A stretch of DNA of 8,978 nucleotides from Methylophilaceae bacterium (GCA_017880825.1 JADGRN010000051.1:1-8978); one strand, 5' to 3'; shown: positions 1 to 6,998, numbered from the stretch's first letter. Numbers and translations are program-made. Notes: generated by a model from the sequence alone, not told the origin.

Positions 1-239
1 ACGGCATGCAGTGCGAGGTCGTGTTCTACGACGACCGCGCGATTTCGGTCGAGCTACCCAATACGGTGGTGCGCGAGATCCTGTACACGGAACCCGCCGT
101 GCGCGGCGACACCTCGGGCAAGGTTCTCAAACCGGCGAAAATCAACACCGGCTTTTCGGTGCAGGTGCCGCTGTTCTGCGCCACCGGCGACAAGATCGAG
201 ATCGACACCCGCACGGGTGAATACAAGCGGCGCGTCTGA
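1..239 (+). CDS. efp: Elongation factor P, C-terminal part (5' end outside window)
   Basis: Elongation factor P binds between the ribosomal P and E sites and relieves stalling at consecutive prolines. Only the last 78 or so residues are present, covering the end of the middle OB domain and the C-terminal OB domain. The reading frame is already open at base 3. Recognisable family segments are SVELPNTVV, the [11 protein letters not shown] stretch, the VPLF strand and the closing [12 protein letters not shown]. The C-terminal signature (K-x-A-x-[IV]-x-[ST]-G-x-x-[IV]-x-VP-x-F) is matched by [16 protein letters not shown]. The N-terminal domain bearing the modified residue lies outside the window, so the modification system cannot be inferred. 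The YeiP paralogue is an alternative but fits this tail less well. The gene looks more GC-rich than most of its neighbours. It is followed by a strong terminator and faces a minus-strand gene. Confidence 0.95.
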   Translation, partial: GMQCEVVFYDDRAISVELPNTVVREILYTEPAVRGDTSGKVLKPAKINTGFSVQVPLFCATGDKIEIDTRTGEYKRRV

Positions 240-256
240 ACCGGTCACGCAAAGCG

Positions 257-287
257 AAAAAGGGTGCGCGTGCGCACCCTTTTTTTT
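257..287. terminator. Rho-independent terminator, probably bidirectional, between efp and the RquA-like gene
   Basis: A perfect 8-base inverted repeat, GGGTGCGC (262-269) and GCGCACCC (272-279), is preceded by five A (257-261) and followed by eight T (280-287). Read on the plus strand it terminates efp 18 bases after its stop. Read on the minus strand it has a shorter T-run and lies about 40 bases past the stop of the RquA-like gene. It can therefore serve both convergent genes. Confidence 0.88.
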
Positions 288-324
288 GCTCCCGGGCCAG
301 CCCCGATTTGACGCTGGTTCCGGG

Positions 325-1119
325 CTAATACTGCTTTGTTGCGGTGATTATCTGAAAGTTGCCGAAAAAATACGTTGTACGTTCACACGTCCATCCGCCC
401 ATATTTTCCAAACAGCTGAGCGGGTCATGGGTATCCCAGAGCGCAAGACCGAGCGGCTCAAACACCTTGAAGTAAGTCCAGCTCAGGGCGCGCAGCACCC
501 ACAATTCCGGTCGATGAAATTCTGCAAGAATGAGCTTGCCTCCTGGGGCGAGCATGCGCCCCGCCTCGCTCAGGGCTCGTCCCTTCAAGTGGTGCGGTAA
601 TTCATGCAGCAGGAAAAATATCACGTTGGCATCGACAGTTCCATCCGCTTGCTTCATGGAAGTTGCGTTGTCTTCGACATAATCCACTTTCCCTGAAAAT
701 TCGCCGAGCTTGCTCTTGGCATGAACAAGTTCGTTGTGAATGATATCCGCGATGAGGACGCGCTCAACACCCGCTTGAACGGCTGCTTTCACGACTCTTG
801 GAATTGCGTTCCCAAATGCACAGGAGGTGATAAGCACTTTCTTGTTTCTCAAATCCGACTGCTTGAGTTCGGAGACAATCTTCGAAACGAGGCGGTGATA
901 CTGAAACAGCAATATCGCCGATATGATGAGTTGAAAATCGACCAACTTGATGAGCCTCATGTTCGAATATATCGGATATACGTGCGACTTTTCGCCTTGT
1001 GAACTTGGCGATAGTCCGCGCAGAACCAACGCGCCCCTGGTTACCGCAAAGAAGAATAGGCCGGTAGATACCAAGAGAAAAATAAGGACGGAAACCCCGT
1101 TCACCATCCACGTATTCAT
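325..1119 (-). CDS. Membrane-anchored class I methyltransferase-fold protein, RquA-like
   Basis: The 264-residue protein has an N-terminal hydrophobic segment (about residues 7-33), a second hydrophobic or amphipathic stretch (about 58-76) and a class I SAM-methyltransferase-like domain (about 93-261). Motif I, normally a glycine-rich VLDxGCGxG, reads VLITSCAFGN (95-104). This C-x-[FY]-G-[ND] form is what I recall for RquA, the enzyme that converts ubiquinone to rhodoquinone. Other RquA-like features are FFLLHELP (168-175), LAPGGKLILAEFHRP (190-204), the EPLGLALW segment (221-228) and an aromatic, glycine-containing end (YFFGNFQ, 250-256). RquA is usually shorter, without this N-terminal anchor, so a divergent paralogue acting on another membrane quinone or lipid is possible. 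The ATG start has a good ribosome-binding site, GAGGAAG, about 4 bases upstream. It lies 100 bases downstream of the permease gene on the same strand, so cotranscription is possible. The methyltransferase fold is secure; the RquA assignment is moderate. Confidence 0.7.
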   Translation of the reverse strand: MNTWMVNGVSVLIFLLVSTGLFFFAVTRGALVLRGLSPSSQGEKSHVYPIYSNMRLIKLVDFQLIISAILLFQYHRLVSKIVSELKQSDLRNKKVLITSCAFGNAIPRVVKAAVQAGVERVLIADIIHNELVHAKSKLGEFSGKVDYVEDNATSMKQADGTVDANVIFFLLHELPHHLKGRALSEAGRMLAPGGKLILAEFHRPELWVLRALSWTYFKVFEPLGLALWDTHDPLSCLENMGGWTCERTTYFFGNFQIITATKQY

Positions 1120-1154
1120 TGCGCTTCCTCAATGTTAGAAAATTCGACGCACAA

Positions 1155-1169
1155 GGGAGCGTTGCTCCC
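1155..1169 (-). other. Small GC-rich hairpin between the permease and RquA-like genes
   Basis: GGGAGC (1155-1160) and GCTCCC (1164-1169) form a 6-bp stem with a 3-base loop in the gap between the permease stop and the RquA-like start. On the minus strand it is followed by TTGTG rather than a T-run. It is therefore at best a weak terminator or attenuator within a possible two-gene transcript. Confidence 0.35.
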
Positions 1170-1219
1170 CCTGTTCAGACCATCATTAAATACCAATGGG
1201 CTCTGTCACCTTTAACTGG

Positions 1220-2413
1220 TTATTTGGAGTTTAGGCTGGGTTGATTGCCAAGCAATTCCGCCATCGGATGCAGCTCCTCGACATGCTGTGAAACCACCTT
1301 GATGATGACAATGATGGGGATGCTCAGCAGCATGCCCCATATTCCCCATAGCCAGGTCCAGAATAGCAGCGAGATAAACACTGCTGCTGCATTCATTTGG
1401 GCGATTCTGCCTGTCAGCCAGGTAGTCACGAAGATGCCGATAAAAGTGGCAATCACGAGCGATACGCCGCCTACCGACACGGCCATGAGTAAAGAATCGA
1501 ACTGCAGGAAAGCCGCCATTCCTGTGACAAGTGCCGTGACCAGAGGGCCGAAGTAGGGGATAAGATGCAGCAGGGCGGCGGCGACGGCCCATGCGCCCGC
1601 ATTTTCCAGACCAAGCCAGCTCAGCGCGCCCCAGGTGATTAAACCTACCAGCGCATTGGTGATCAGCAACATGAACATGTAATTCTGGATGGAATTATTA
1701 ATGTCATCGAGAATATTGACGGTGATCTTTTTCCTCGATAGCGATGGTCCGGCAAGCCGTACCAGCTTGCGTTTAAAGGTATCACCCGACAGTAAAAGAA
1801 AATAGGCCAGAAAAAGTACCATCAGGGCTTGGCCGATAAATGCTAAAACGCCCTTGGAGCCCGCCCACAGAAAATTACTAACCTTGAAGGGGGCAGAGTC
1901 AATGACAATGTGCGTGGTGCGCTGGGCCGGCAGGGTGCCTGTCACCGTAGTCGTGGCCTTTTCCATGGTAGTGGCCGCATTTTGCATTTTTTGTATATTA
2001 CTTAAGGGGTCTTTCTGCATACGCAACAGCTGAGCAGAAAGCTTGTCGGCTGCTTCAGGCAACTGGGTGATGATGGACTGTATCTGGCCGCGCAGGGAGT
2101 AAGCGCCAAACAGTATTCCCCATATGACAATTGCCATAACGACGGTAGCCCCCACTGCGCGCGGGATTCTGATTTTCCCCAGCCATTCGACGAGGGGCTT
2201 GAGGGTGTAGGATAAGAGTATCCCCAGCAACAGCGAAATTACAAAGCTCTGTGCCCAATTCAATGCATAGATCAGTGCGACGGTGGCGATGATGCGCAGC
2301 GCCAGGCCGCGTGCTTCTACTGCCAAGCCTGATGGCGATGGCGGCAGGGTGGCGTCTGATACATCGACGGGAAGTTGGGGATGGTCTGCTGCGGGCTGGG
2401 TTTCAGTATTCAT
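1220..2413 (-). CDS. AI-2E family transporter (PerM/UPF0118-type permease)
   Basis: This 397-residue integral membrane protein belongs to the AI-2E exporter/PerM family. Family members export small molecules or act as cation/proton antiporters; the substrate here cannot be predicted. After a polar N-terminus (1-38) come hydrophobic spans at about 40-70 (two), 87-107, 182-209, 247-268, 272-302, 308-335 and 345-375. A long extracytoplasmic stretch between spans 3 and 4 (about 108-180) is typical. Family segments include LIPYFGP (284-290) and the WLWGIWGMLLSIPI end region (354-367). The frame is open upstream to a TTG at 2524, but I chose the ATG at 2413. It has AAGG 7 bases upstream, removes 37 residues unlike the family, and gives a normal length. 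A possible promoter (TTGACT, 16 bases, TGTTAT) lies within about 2510-2541 on the minus strand. The 218-base gap to the TAXI gene has no clear terminator. Confidence 0.87.
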   Translation of the reverse strand: MNTETQPAADHPQLPVDVSDATLPPSPSGLAVEARGLALRIIATVALIYALNWAQSFVISLLLGILLSYTLKPLVEWLGKIRIPRAVGATVVMAIVIWGILFGAYSLRGQIQSIITQLPEAADKLSAQLLRMQKDPLSNIQKMQNAATTMEKATTTVTGTLPAQRTTHIVIDSAPFKVSNFLWAGSKGVLAFIGQALMVLFLAYFLLLSGDTFKRKLVRLAGPSLSRKKITVNILDDINNSIQNYMFMLLITNALVGLITWGALSWLGLENAGAWAVAAALLHLIPYFGPLVTALVTGMAAFLQFDSLLMAVSVGGVSLVIATFIGIFVTTWLTGRIAQMNAAAVFISLLFWTWLWGIWGMLLSIPIIVIIKVVSQHVEELHPMAELLGNQPSLNSK

Positions 2414-2631
2414 GATTGCCTTGCTAAAAAAGCGACAGGGGATTAATCGCGCATGCTGTTGTACCAAGTTACTGATTGGGTCTGTCTGGGTCAATGTTAG
2501 AGGCTCAGCCAGAATAACATCCAACCTGAATCTTCAGTCAAAAAAAGCCTTCCCGATATTGTTTAGCCTTAAGACCTGATGCCCGGCTTCTCTTCCTACA
2601 TGCGGCGATCAGCGACTTTCAGCAGCGGCAT
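2414..2631. other. Intergenic region between the TAXI and permease genes
   Basis: No coding sequence is convincing here. On the minus strand a seven-base T-run (2540-2546) follows GGC, and an upstream AGAAGCC could pair with it across a large loop, giving at most a poor terminator. The same T-run leads into TTGACT, a candidate -35 box for the permease gene. Confidence 0.4.
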
Positions 2632-4002
2632 TTAAGGCGCCGCATCTGTCTGCTCCGGCGTGGATGACTGCTCCGAAAGCAGGCGCTCGCGCACGAAGCT
2701 GATATGTCCGCGCAAACCATAAAAAAGATCGCCGAATGAAGCCGGGATTTTTATCTTGTTGACTGTATTTTCGATATGGTCCAACTGCCGCAGAAGTTCT
2801 TCGCGCCTTTCGGTATCCAGCGAAGGATTAAACGCATCGCGTTCCAGCTCCAGTAGCACTTTATACCAGGGGTAAATGCGTGACTGTATGCGCCAGCGGT
2901 AAACCGCAGGAACGATCTTGAGCCCAGGAATCACCAGCAGCGCAATCGGTACGATGACCGCCAGGATGCGGCTGACAAGACTGGCAAGCCAAAACGGGAA
3001 AGTGCGGTAGAGAAAGCTCTTGCCAGATGCATAGTAGCGGCTGGCATCCGGACTGATGCGGAACTCATGCTCCTGCGGCGCCGGAAACTCGCCGCTCTTT
3101 CTGAACAAGCCTGAAGTACCATGCACTTCCCGTGCTGCTTCAAGCAATACATCGGACAGTGCCGGATGCAGACTGTCGCGGGCAATCAGTTCTACCGTTG
3201 GGGCGACCAGATAGACGTCTTGTTGCGGGATGTTGTTGCCGAAATCGAGCGCGCCCATAGGCAACAACAGCTTGTTCAGATAGTTGATACGGCGGGCGTA
3301 AGCATCGGCTTGGGTGAAATTAAACAGGTGGATACCCGGCGTGTGCATCAACTGGCGCATCAAGTCGGTGGAAGCGGAATCGCCCATGACAAAAAGCGCG
3401 TCTATGCGGTTCTCGGTCAAGGCTTTTACTGAATCACCGGTGACCGTATTAACCAATGTTGTGTCGCCTCCGGGCTCAATGCCATTGGCTTTTAACAACG
3501 CGAGCGCTATGGCATGCGCACCACTGCCCTCCGGCCCAATGTCGAGCCGCTTGCCCTTGAAATCAGAAAGCAAGTTTTTTGGTTCGCCACTGTAAAACAC
3601 CATGAGCGGTTGGTAGGAAACGCTGCCGAGAGAGAACAGGTGCTCGGTGTCGATATCCTTGACCACACCCCCTTGCACAAAACCAACATCCACGTTCACT
3701 TTAGGATTGGCCAATTTCTTCAGGTTATCGATGGAGCCTTCGGAGGGAAGTATCTTCAGCGTGATGCCCTCCTTTGCCAGAATTTTTTTGTATTTGTCGG
3801 CGCTTTTTCTGAAACTGCTGCCATCCGGCCCGCTGGTGATGGTGATAGTGTCTGGTGCTGCGGTATTAAAAAACATGAAAACAGCGATACTCGCCAGCAG
3901 GCCGATCAGCAGAGTCACTCCCATGGAGACAATCAGACTGCGGCCGTAGAGCGCATTGAATTTCGCCAGTGTTTTGGCAAGGTAAATTTTGGGAGATATC
4001 AA
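2632..4002 (-). CDS. TAXI family TRAP-type solute-binding protein with N- and C-terminal membrane segments
   Basis: This 456-residue protein has a TAXI (TRAP-associated extracytoplasmic immunogenic) ligand-binding domain, the type that feeds organic acids or amino acids to TRAP transporters. It has an N-terminal membrane anchor (about 22-46), the binding domain (about 52-320), a second membrane segment (about 336-368) and a charged, helical, probably cytoplasmic tail (about 370-445). Family features are the first strand with SGPDGSSFRKSADKY (57-71), the SEGSIDNL segment (87-94), VGFVQGG (106-112), and LDIGPEGSGAHAIALALL (153-170). The start is TTG with AGAGGG 5 bases upstream; no in-frame ATG occurs before Met27, inside the anchor. 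No TRAP permease (DctQ/DctM) is adjacent, so it may work with a permease encoded elsewhere or act as a membrane-bound sensor. It is divergent from egtB. Confidence 0.85.
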   Translation of the reverse strand: MISPKIYLAKTLAKFNALYGRSLIVSMGVTLLIGLLASIAVFMFFNTAAPDTITITSGPDGSSFRKSADKYKKILAKEGITLKILPSEGSIDNLKKLANPKVNVDVGFVQGGVVKDIDTEHLFSLGSVSYQPLMVFYSGEPKNLLSDFKGKRLDIGPEGSGAHAIALALLKANGIEPGGDTTLVNTVTGDSVKALTENRIDALFVMGDSASTDLMRQLMHTPGIHLFNFTQADAYARRINYLNKLLLPMGALDFGNNIPQQDVYLVAPTVELIARDSLHPALSDVLLEAAREVHGTSGLFRKSGEFPAPQEHEFRISPDASRYYASGKSFLYRTFPFWLASLVSRILAVIVPIALLVIPGLKIVPAVYRWRIQSRIYPWYKVLLELERDAFNPSLDTERREELLRQLDHIENTVNKIKIPASFGDLFYGLRGHISFVRERLLSEQSSTPEQTDAAP

Positions 4003-4011
4003 AGCGACCCT

Positions 4012-4071
4012 CTTGGTGAATCCTGAGAATACAGGCCTTAGATTCTAAACCCGCTGACAGGATTCACCAAG
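4012..4071. repeat. Perfect 14-bp inverted repeat upstream of the TAXI gene
   Basis: CTTGGTGAATCCTG (4012-4025) is the exact reverse complement of CAGGATTCACCAAG (4058-4071), with a 32-base spacer. The proximal arm overlaps the first bases of the TAXI ribosome-binding site (AAGAGGG on the minus strand). The spacer can form a small TTAG/CTAA hairpin of its own. This may be an operator or a leader RNA structure controlling translation. Confidence 0.7.
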
Positions 4072-4260
4072 GCGGAGACAATTACACCGGCGCTTAAAGC
4101 AGCGCTTGTATTACACACTTTTGATGATGAATCAAATTGGAGATTACCGATAAATCAACTAAAACATGGCTAACATAGCGTAAGGAACACATGGACAACT
4201 ATACTAAACAGCATGGGAATTCAGTTCGCGACGCAGATTAGCCAGTTAAAATTAAACCTG

Positions 4261-4289
4261 TTAGCGTAAAGTGTTGCGACACCTATAAT
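4261..4289 (+). promoter_or_regulatory. Candidate sigma-70 promoter for egtBD
   Basis: A perfect TATAAT (4284-4289) lies 17 bases after TTAGCG (4261-4266), a weak 3-of-6 match to the -35 consensus. Transcription would begin near 4296, giving a leader of about 37 bases before the TTG start of egtB. The call rests on motif matching only. Confidence 0.5.
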
Positions 4290-4332
4290 TCGCCCAATAT
4301 AAAGAATCTTACGGACAACCGAAAGAACAGAT

Positions 4333-5595
4333 TTGAATAATCCTGAATGTATCAGCGAGAGCCTCGCGCAGCGCTTTGCCAAAATCAGGCAGCAGACTTT
4401 AAATCTGGCCGCGCCGCTTAGTGAGGCTGATATGACGATTCAGGGCGCTGAGTTTGCCAGCCCTGGCAAGTGGCATCTTGCCCATACCACCTGGTTCTTC
4501 GAGGAGTTTTTCCTCAATTCCTTTGCCGGCTATGTCAAGAAATCCGAGGCCTATCACTTTTTCTTTAACTCCTATTACGAAACCGTGGGCGCAAGGCAGC
4601 AACAAGGCCTGCGCGGATTGATTACACGACCCAGCCTGGCTGAGGTGATGGAGTATCGCCAGGCCATCAATGAAGCGGTTGCGAAAAAATTGGATGATGG
4701 CGTATCCGGGGAATTAGAGGCCGTCATTGAGTTGGGGCTGCATCATGAGCAGCAGCATCAGGAGTTGTTTCTAACCGATATCCTGTACAACCTTTCGTTA
4801 AACCCATTATTCCCCGCCTATCGGCAGCCCCCTAAAAAACCAATCGTGCAAACTGCCGCTGTGCTATCGACCATGGTCGCATTTGCCGGCGGGTTGGAAA
4901 GTATTGGGCATGCGGGCGGCGGGTTTGGATTTGATAACGAATTCCCTCAACATCAGGAATACTTGCAGCCCTACCGATTATCCAGTCATCTGGTGACCAA
5001 TGCGGATTGGGTGGCATTCATAAATGATGGTGGCTATCGCAACCCTTTGCTGTGGTTGTCTGATGGCTGGAAAACCGTGCAGACTGAGAACTGGCAGATG
5101 CCACTTTATTGGGTGGTGCGGGATGGCTACCAAACAATGACCCTGGATGGTTTGCAAGAAATTGACCCCGATGCGCCGGTTACGCATATCAGCTATTTTG
5201 AAGCTGACGCCTATGCGCGCTGGGCGGGCAAAAGATTGCCGACCGAGGCGGAGTGGGAAGTGGCTGCCAGACCACAAAAGATTGCGGGCAATTTTGCCAA
5301 TACTGAGCTGTATCGGCCAATCGCAGCAGATGGCAATGGCCTCGAGCCTTTAAAGCAAATCTATGGTGATGTATGGGAATGGACGGCTAGCCCATATTGC
5401 GCCTACCCCGGCTTTAGAACCAGTGCAGGCGCCATTGGCGAATACAATGGCAAGTTCATGAATGGCCAGTACGTGTTGCGCGGAGGTTCCTGTGTCACCC
5501 CGCAAGACCACATAAGGCTTACTTACCGAAATTTCTTTTACCCGCACCAGCGTTGGCAGTTCACTGGCCTGCGTCTTGCTGAGGATGCGCGATGA
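4333..5595 (+). CDS. egtB: Ergothioneine biosynthesis protein EgtB (iron-dependent sulfoxide synthase)
   Basis: EgtB is a non-haem iron enzyme that uses oxygen to join hercynine (trimethylhistidine) to a thiol, giving a sulfoxide precursor of ergothioneine. The 420-residue protein has an N-terminal DinB-like domain (about 10-155) and a C-terminal formylglycine-generating-enzyme/sulfatase-like domain (about 180-418). The expected three iron-binding histidines are visible: His51 in WHLAHTTWF, and His138 and His142 in the H-x3-H-x-E motif (HEQQHQE). The closing segment LRGGSCVTP...RLTYRNFFYP..RWQFTGLRLA is diagnostic. An adjacent Tyr81-Tyr82 pair in FNSYYETVG resembles the EgtB of Chloracidobacterium thermophilum, which takes cysteine directly; mycobacterial EgtB uses gamma-glutamylcysteine. 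The start is TTG with only a weak purine-rich site (GAAAGAA); no in-frame ATG fits better. The stop overlaps the egtD start by 4 bases (ATGA), indicating translational coupling. Confidence 0.93.
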   Translation: MNNPECISESLAQRFAKIRQQTLNLAAPLSEADMTIQGAEFASPGKWHLAHTTWFFEEFFLNSFAGYVKKSEAYHFFFNSYYETVGARQQQGLRGLITRPSLAEVMEYRQAINEAVAKKLDDGVSGELEAVIELGLHHEQQHQELFLTDILYNLSLNPLFPAYRQPPKKPIVQTAAVLSTMVAFAGGLESIGHAGGGFGFDNEFPQHQEYLQPYRLSSHLVTNADWVAFINDGGYRNPLLWLSDGWKTVQTENWQMPLYWVVRDGYQTMTLDGLQEIDPDAPVTHISYFEADAYARWAGKRLPTEAEWEVAARPQKIAGNFANTELYRPIAADGNGLEPLKQIYGDVWEWTASPYCAYPGFRTSAGAIGEYNGKFMNGQYVLRGGSCVTPQDHIRLTYRNFFYPHQRWQFTGLRLAEDAR

Positions 5596-6557
5596 ACGCC
5601 AACAATGATGCCTACCTGAGACCAGACCAGCACACCTTATTAGCCAGCGATGTCATTGCAGGTCTATCCCAGCCTGCCAAAACGCTACCCTGTAAGTGGT
5701 TCTACGATGTTGCCGGGTCGGAATTATTCGAGCAGATTACTGAAACGCCCGAGTATTACCTGACACGCGTTGAAACCCGTCTTTTGCTGGATTTAACATC
5801 CAGGCTGGCGGATTACGTCCCGCATCTGACGCTTATCATCGAACCCGGCAGCGGCTCCAGCAATAAAACTCGCATGTTGTTAAGTTCTCAGCCGAATTTG
5901 CTTGAATACATGCCGATGGATATTTCAGCAGGTTTTTTATATGCAAGCGCAGTAAAGCTGGAACAAGATTTTCCGCACTTGAAAGTAACCCCCATCGTTT
6001 GCGACTTCACCGCCCTGACCGAACCTCTGAGCATTGATAAAACGCACGAGTGCCTGATTTTCTTCCCGGGCTCCACCATTGGCAACTTTGATCCCGAAGA
6101 AGCCAGGCACCTGTTAAAGAATATCCGGGCGATGGCCGGCAGACCATGCTGGCTATTGATAGGCGTAGACATGACACAAGACGCCGCCAGGTTATTGGCG
6201 GCTTATAACGACAAGGCGGGCATTACGGACAAGTTCAATAAGAATATTCTGGCTAGAATCAATCGCGAACTGGGAGCGAATTTTGATCTGGAAAAATTTC
6301 AACATCGGGCGATTTTCAATCGGGATGAGCACAGGATTGAAATGCATCTGGTCAGCACCAAAGCGCAGACTGTAGAACTGGCCGGAAACCAGTTCAAGTT
6401 TGAAGCCGGCGAATTTATCCACACCGAGAATTCCTACAAATATCCCAAAGCAAAATTTGAATCGTTATTACATGACGCTGGCTGGCTGATTGACCATGTT
6501 TGGGAAGATACCGACGAATCCCATTTCGGGGTTTTCTTGCTCAGGTCTGCTGGTTGA
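5592..6557 (+). CDS. egtD: L-histidine N-alpha-methyltransferase EgtD
   Basis: EgtD methylates the alpha-amino group of histidine three times with SAM, producing hercynine, the substrate of EgtB. At 321 residues it matches the mycobacterial enzyme in length and layout. Visible landmarks are KWFYDVAGSELFEQITETPEYYLTRVE (35-61), the SAM-binding EPGSGSSNKTR (84-94), FFPGSTIGNF (157-166), the YNDKAGITDKFNKNIL region (205-220) and HTENSYKY (277-284). Residues corresponding to the histidine-binding set of Mycobacterium smegmatis EgtD (Tyr56, Asn166, Tyr206, Glu282, Ser284) appear as Tyr56, Asn165, Tyr205, Glu279 and Ser281, so the enzyme looks intact. The ATG lies within the last codons of egtB (ATGA overlap). 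The gene ends 9 bases before the convergent DUF427 gene, leaving no room for a terminator between them. Confidence 0.95.
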   Translation: MNANNDAYLRPDQHTLLASDVIAGLSQPAKTLPCKWFYDVAGSELFEQITETPEYYLTRVETRLLLDLTSRLADYVPHLTLIIEPGSGSSNKTRMLLSSQPNLLEYMPMDISAGFLYASAVKLEQDFPHLKVTPIVCDFTALTEPLSIDKTHECLIFFPGSTIGNFDPEEARHLLKNIRAMAGRPCWLLIGVDMTQDAARLLAAYNDKAGITDKFNKNILARINRELGANFDLEKFQHRAIFNRDEHRIEMHLVSTKAQTVELAGNQFKFEAGEFIHTENSYKYPKAKFESLLHDAGWLIDHVWEDTDESHFGVFLLRSAG

Positions 6558-6566
6558 AGGCGCCAG

Positions 6567-6851
6567 TTATTTGATAACTTCCACACCCTTCCAGAAAGCA
6601 ACATGGTCCTTGATATTAGCGGCAGCTGGTTTGGGATTGGCGTAATGCCAGGCGGCATTTTGATTCACTTTGCCATCTACGCAAACGTCAAAATATGAGG
6701 CCAGCCCTTTCCATGGGCACACCGAGGTGTGATCGCTGTCTTTAAAAAACTCCGTTTTAATCGCGTTGCGCGGGAAATACACATTGCCCTCCACCGTCTC
6801 GAATTGCGCGGATTCGGCGATGATCTGGCCATTCCATTTTGCAATAGGCAT
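6567..6851 (-). CDS. DUF427 domain protein (PF04248 family)
   Basis: This small 94-residue soluble protein is a single DUF427 domain of standard length. Typical segments are KWNGQIIAES (5-14), EGNVYFP (21-27), TSVCPWKG (42-49), AAWHYANP (66-73) and the closing IKDHVAFWKGVE (80-91). The biochemical function of the family is not established; I assign none. The frame is open to an ATG at 6911 inside the adjacent mobile element, but that would add 20 element-encoded residues and has no good ribosome-binding site. I chose the ATG at 6851, which begins the conserved domain and has CAGAGG 6 bases upstream. That site comes from the terminal repeat of the element. Before the insertion the start codon would have been 2 bases after the stop of the upstream PLP gene, which argues for a functional link to it. 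Confidence 0.88.
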   Translation of the reverse strand: MPIAKWNGQIIAESAQFETVEGNVYFPRNAIKTEFFKDSDHTSVCPWKGLASYFDVCVDGKVNQNAAWHYANPKPAAANIKDHVAFWKGVEVIK

Positions 6852-6853
6852 TA
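6851..6853. repeat. Target-site duplication, left copy (TTA)
   Basis: TTA directly abuts the left terminal inverted repeat and matches TTA at 7225-7227. Its first base is also the A of the DUF427 ATG on the minus strand. Confidence 0.75.
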
Positions 6854-6870
6854 GGAACCTCTGATCAAGT
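6854..6870. repeat. Left terminal inverted repeat of the MITE-like element
   Basis: GGAACCTCTGATCAAGT matches the right end perfectly in inverse orientation. Read on the minus strand its outer end contributes the CAGAGG used as ribosome-binding site by the DUF427 gene. Confidence 0.88.
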
Positions 6871-6998
6871 CCCACATGGCCGCGACAGCGGCTTTGCGGG
6901 ATGGGATGCAAGGAAAGCTTCGAAGTTAATGGCTATTCCCTTAACAAGGAGCCTGACGCCGCAGACCGCCCGCAAAGCCTTGTCCCTTAAGGGTTGCG

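Larger units (their letters stand above)
4003..4332. other. Divergent control region between the TAXI gene and egtB
   Basis: This 330-base A/T-richer region separates two divergent genes. It contains the 14-bp inverted repeat near the TAXI start and a candidate sigma-70 promoter near egtB. It also holds a very short ORF at 4191-4241 (16 codons plus stop) preceded by TAAGGA. I see no RNA gene or larger coding sequence in it. Confidence 0.6.

Noticed and set aside
217..600. Plus-strand open frame of 127 codons
   Set aside because: It overlaps the efp end, reads through the terminator hairpin and lies antisense to the RquA-like gene; composition does not look like a protein.
3514..4026. Plus-strand open frame of 170 codons
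   Set aside because: It is fully antisense to the TAXI gene, which has clear domain matches and a ribosome-binding site; this is a shadow frame.
4085..4110. GCGCT/AGCGC small hairpin in the divergent region
   Set aside because: Only a 5-base stem, easily expected by chance and not positioned at a clear control site.
4978..5277. Minus-strand open frame of 99 codons inside egtB
   Set aside because: Antisense to the highly conserved C-terminal domain of EgtB, with no recognisable domain.
6852..6911. Longer DUF427 start at 6911 adding 20 residues encoded by the mobile element
   Set aside because: The added residues are not part of the domain, no good ribosome-binding site precedes 6911, and the ATG at 6851 begins the conserved domain with a good one.
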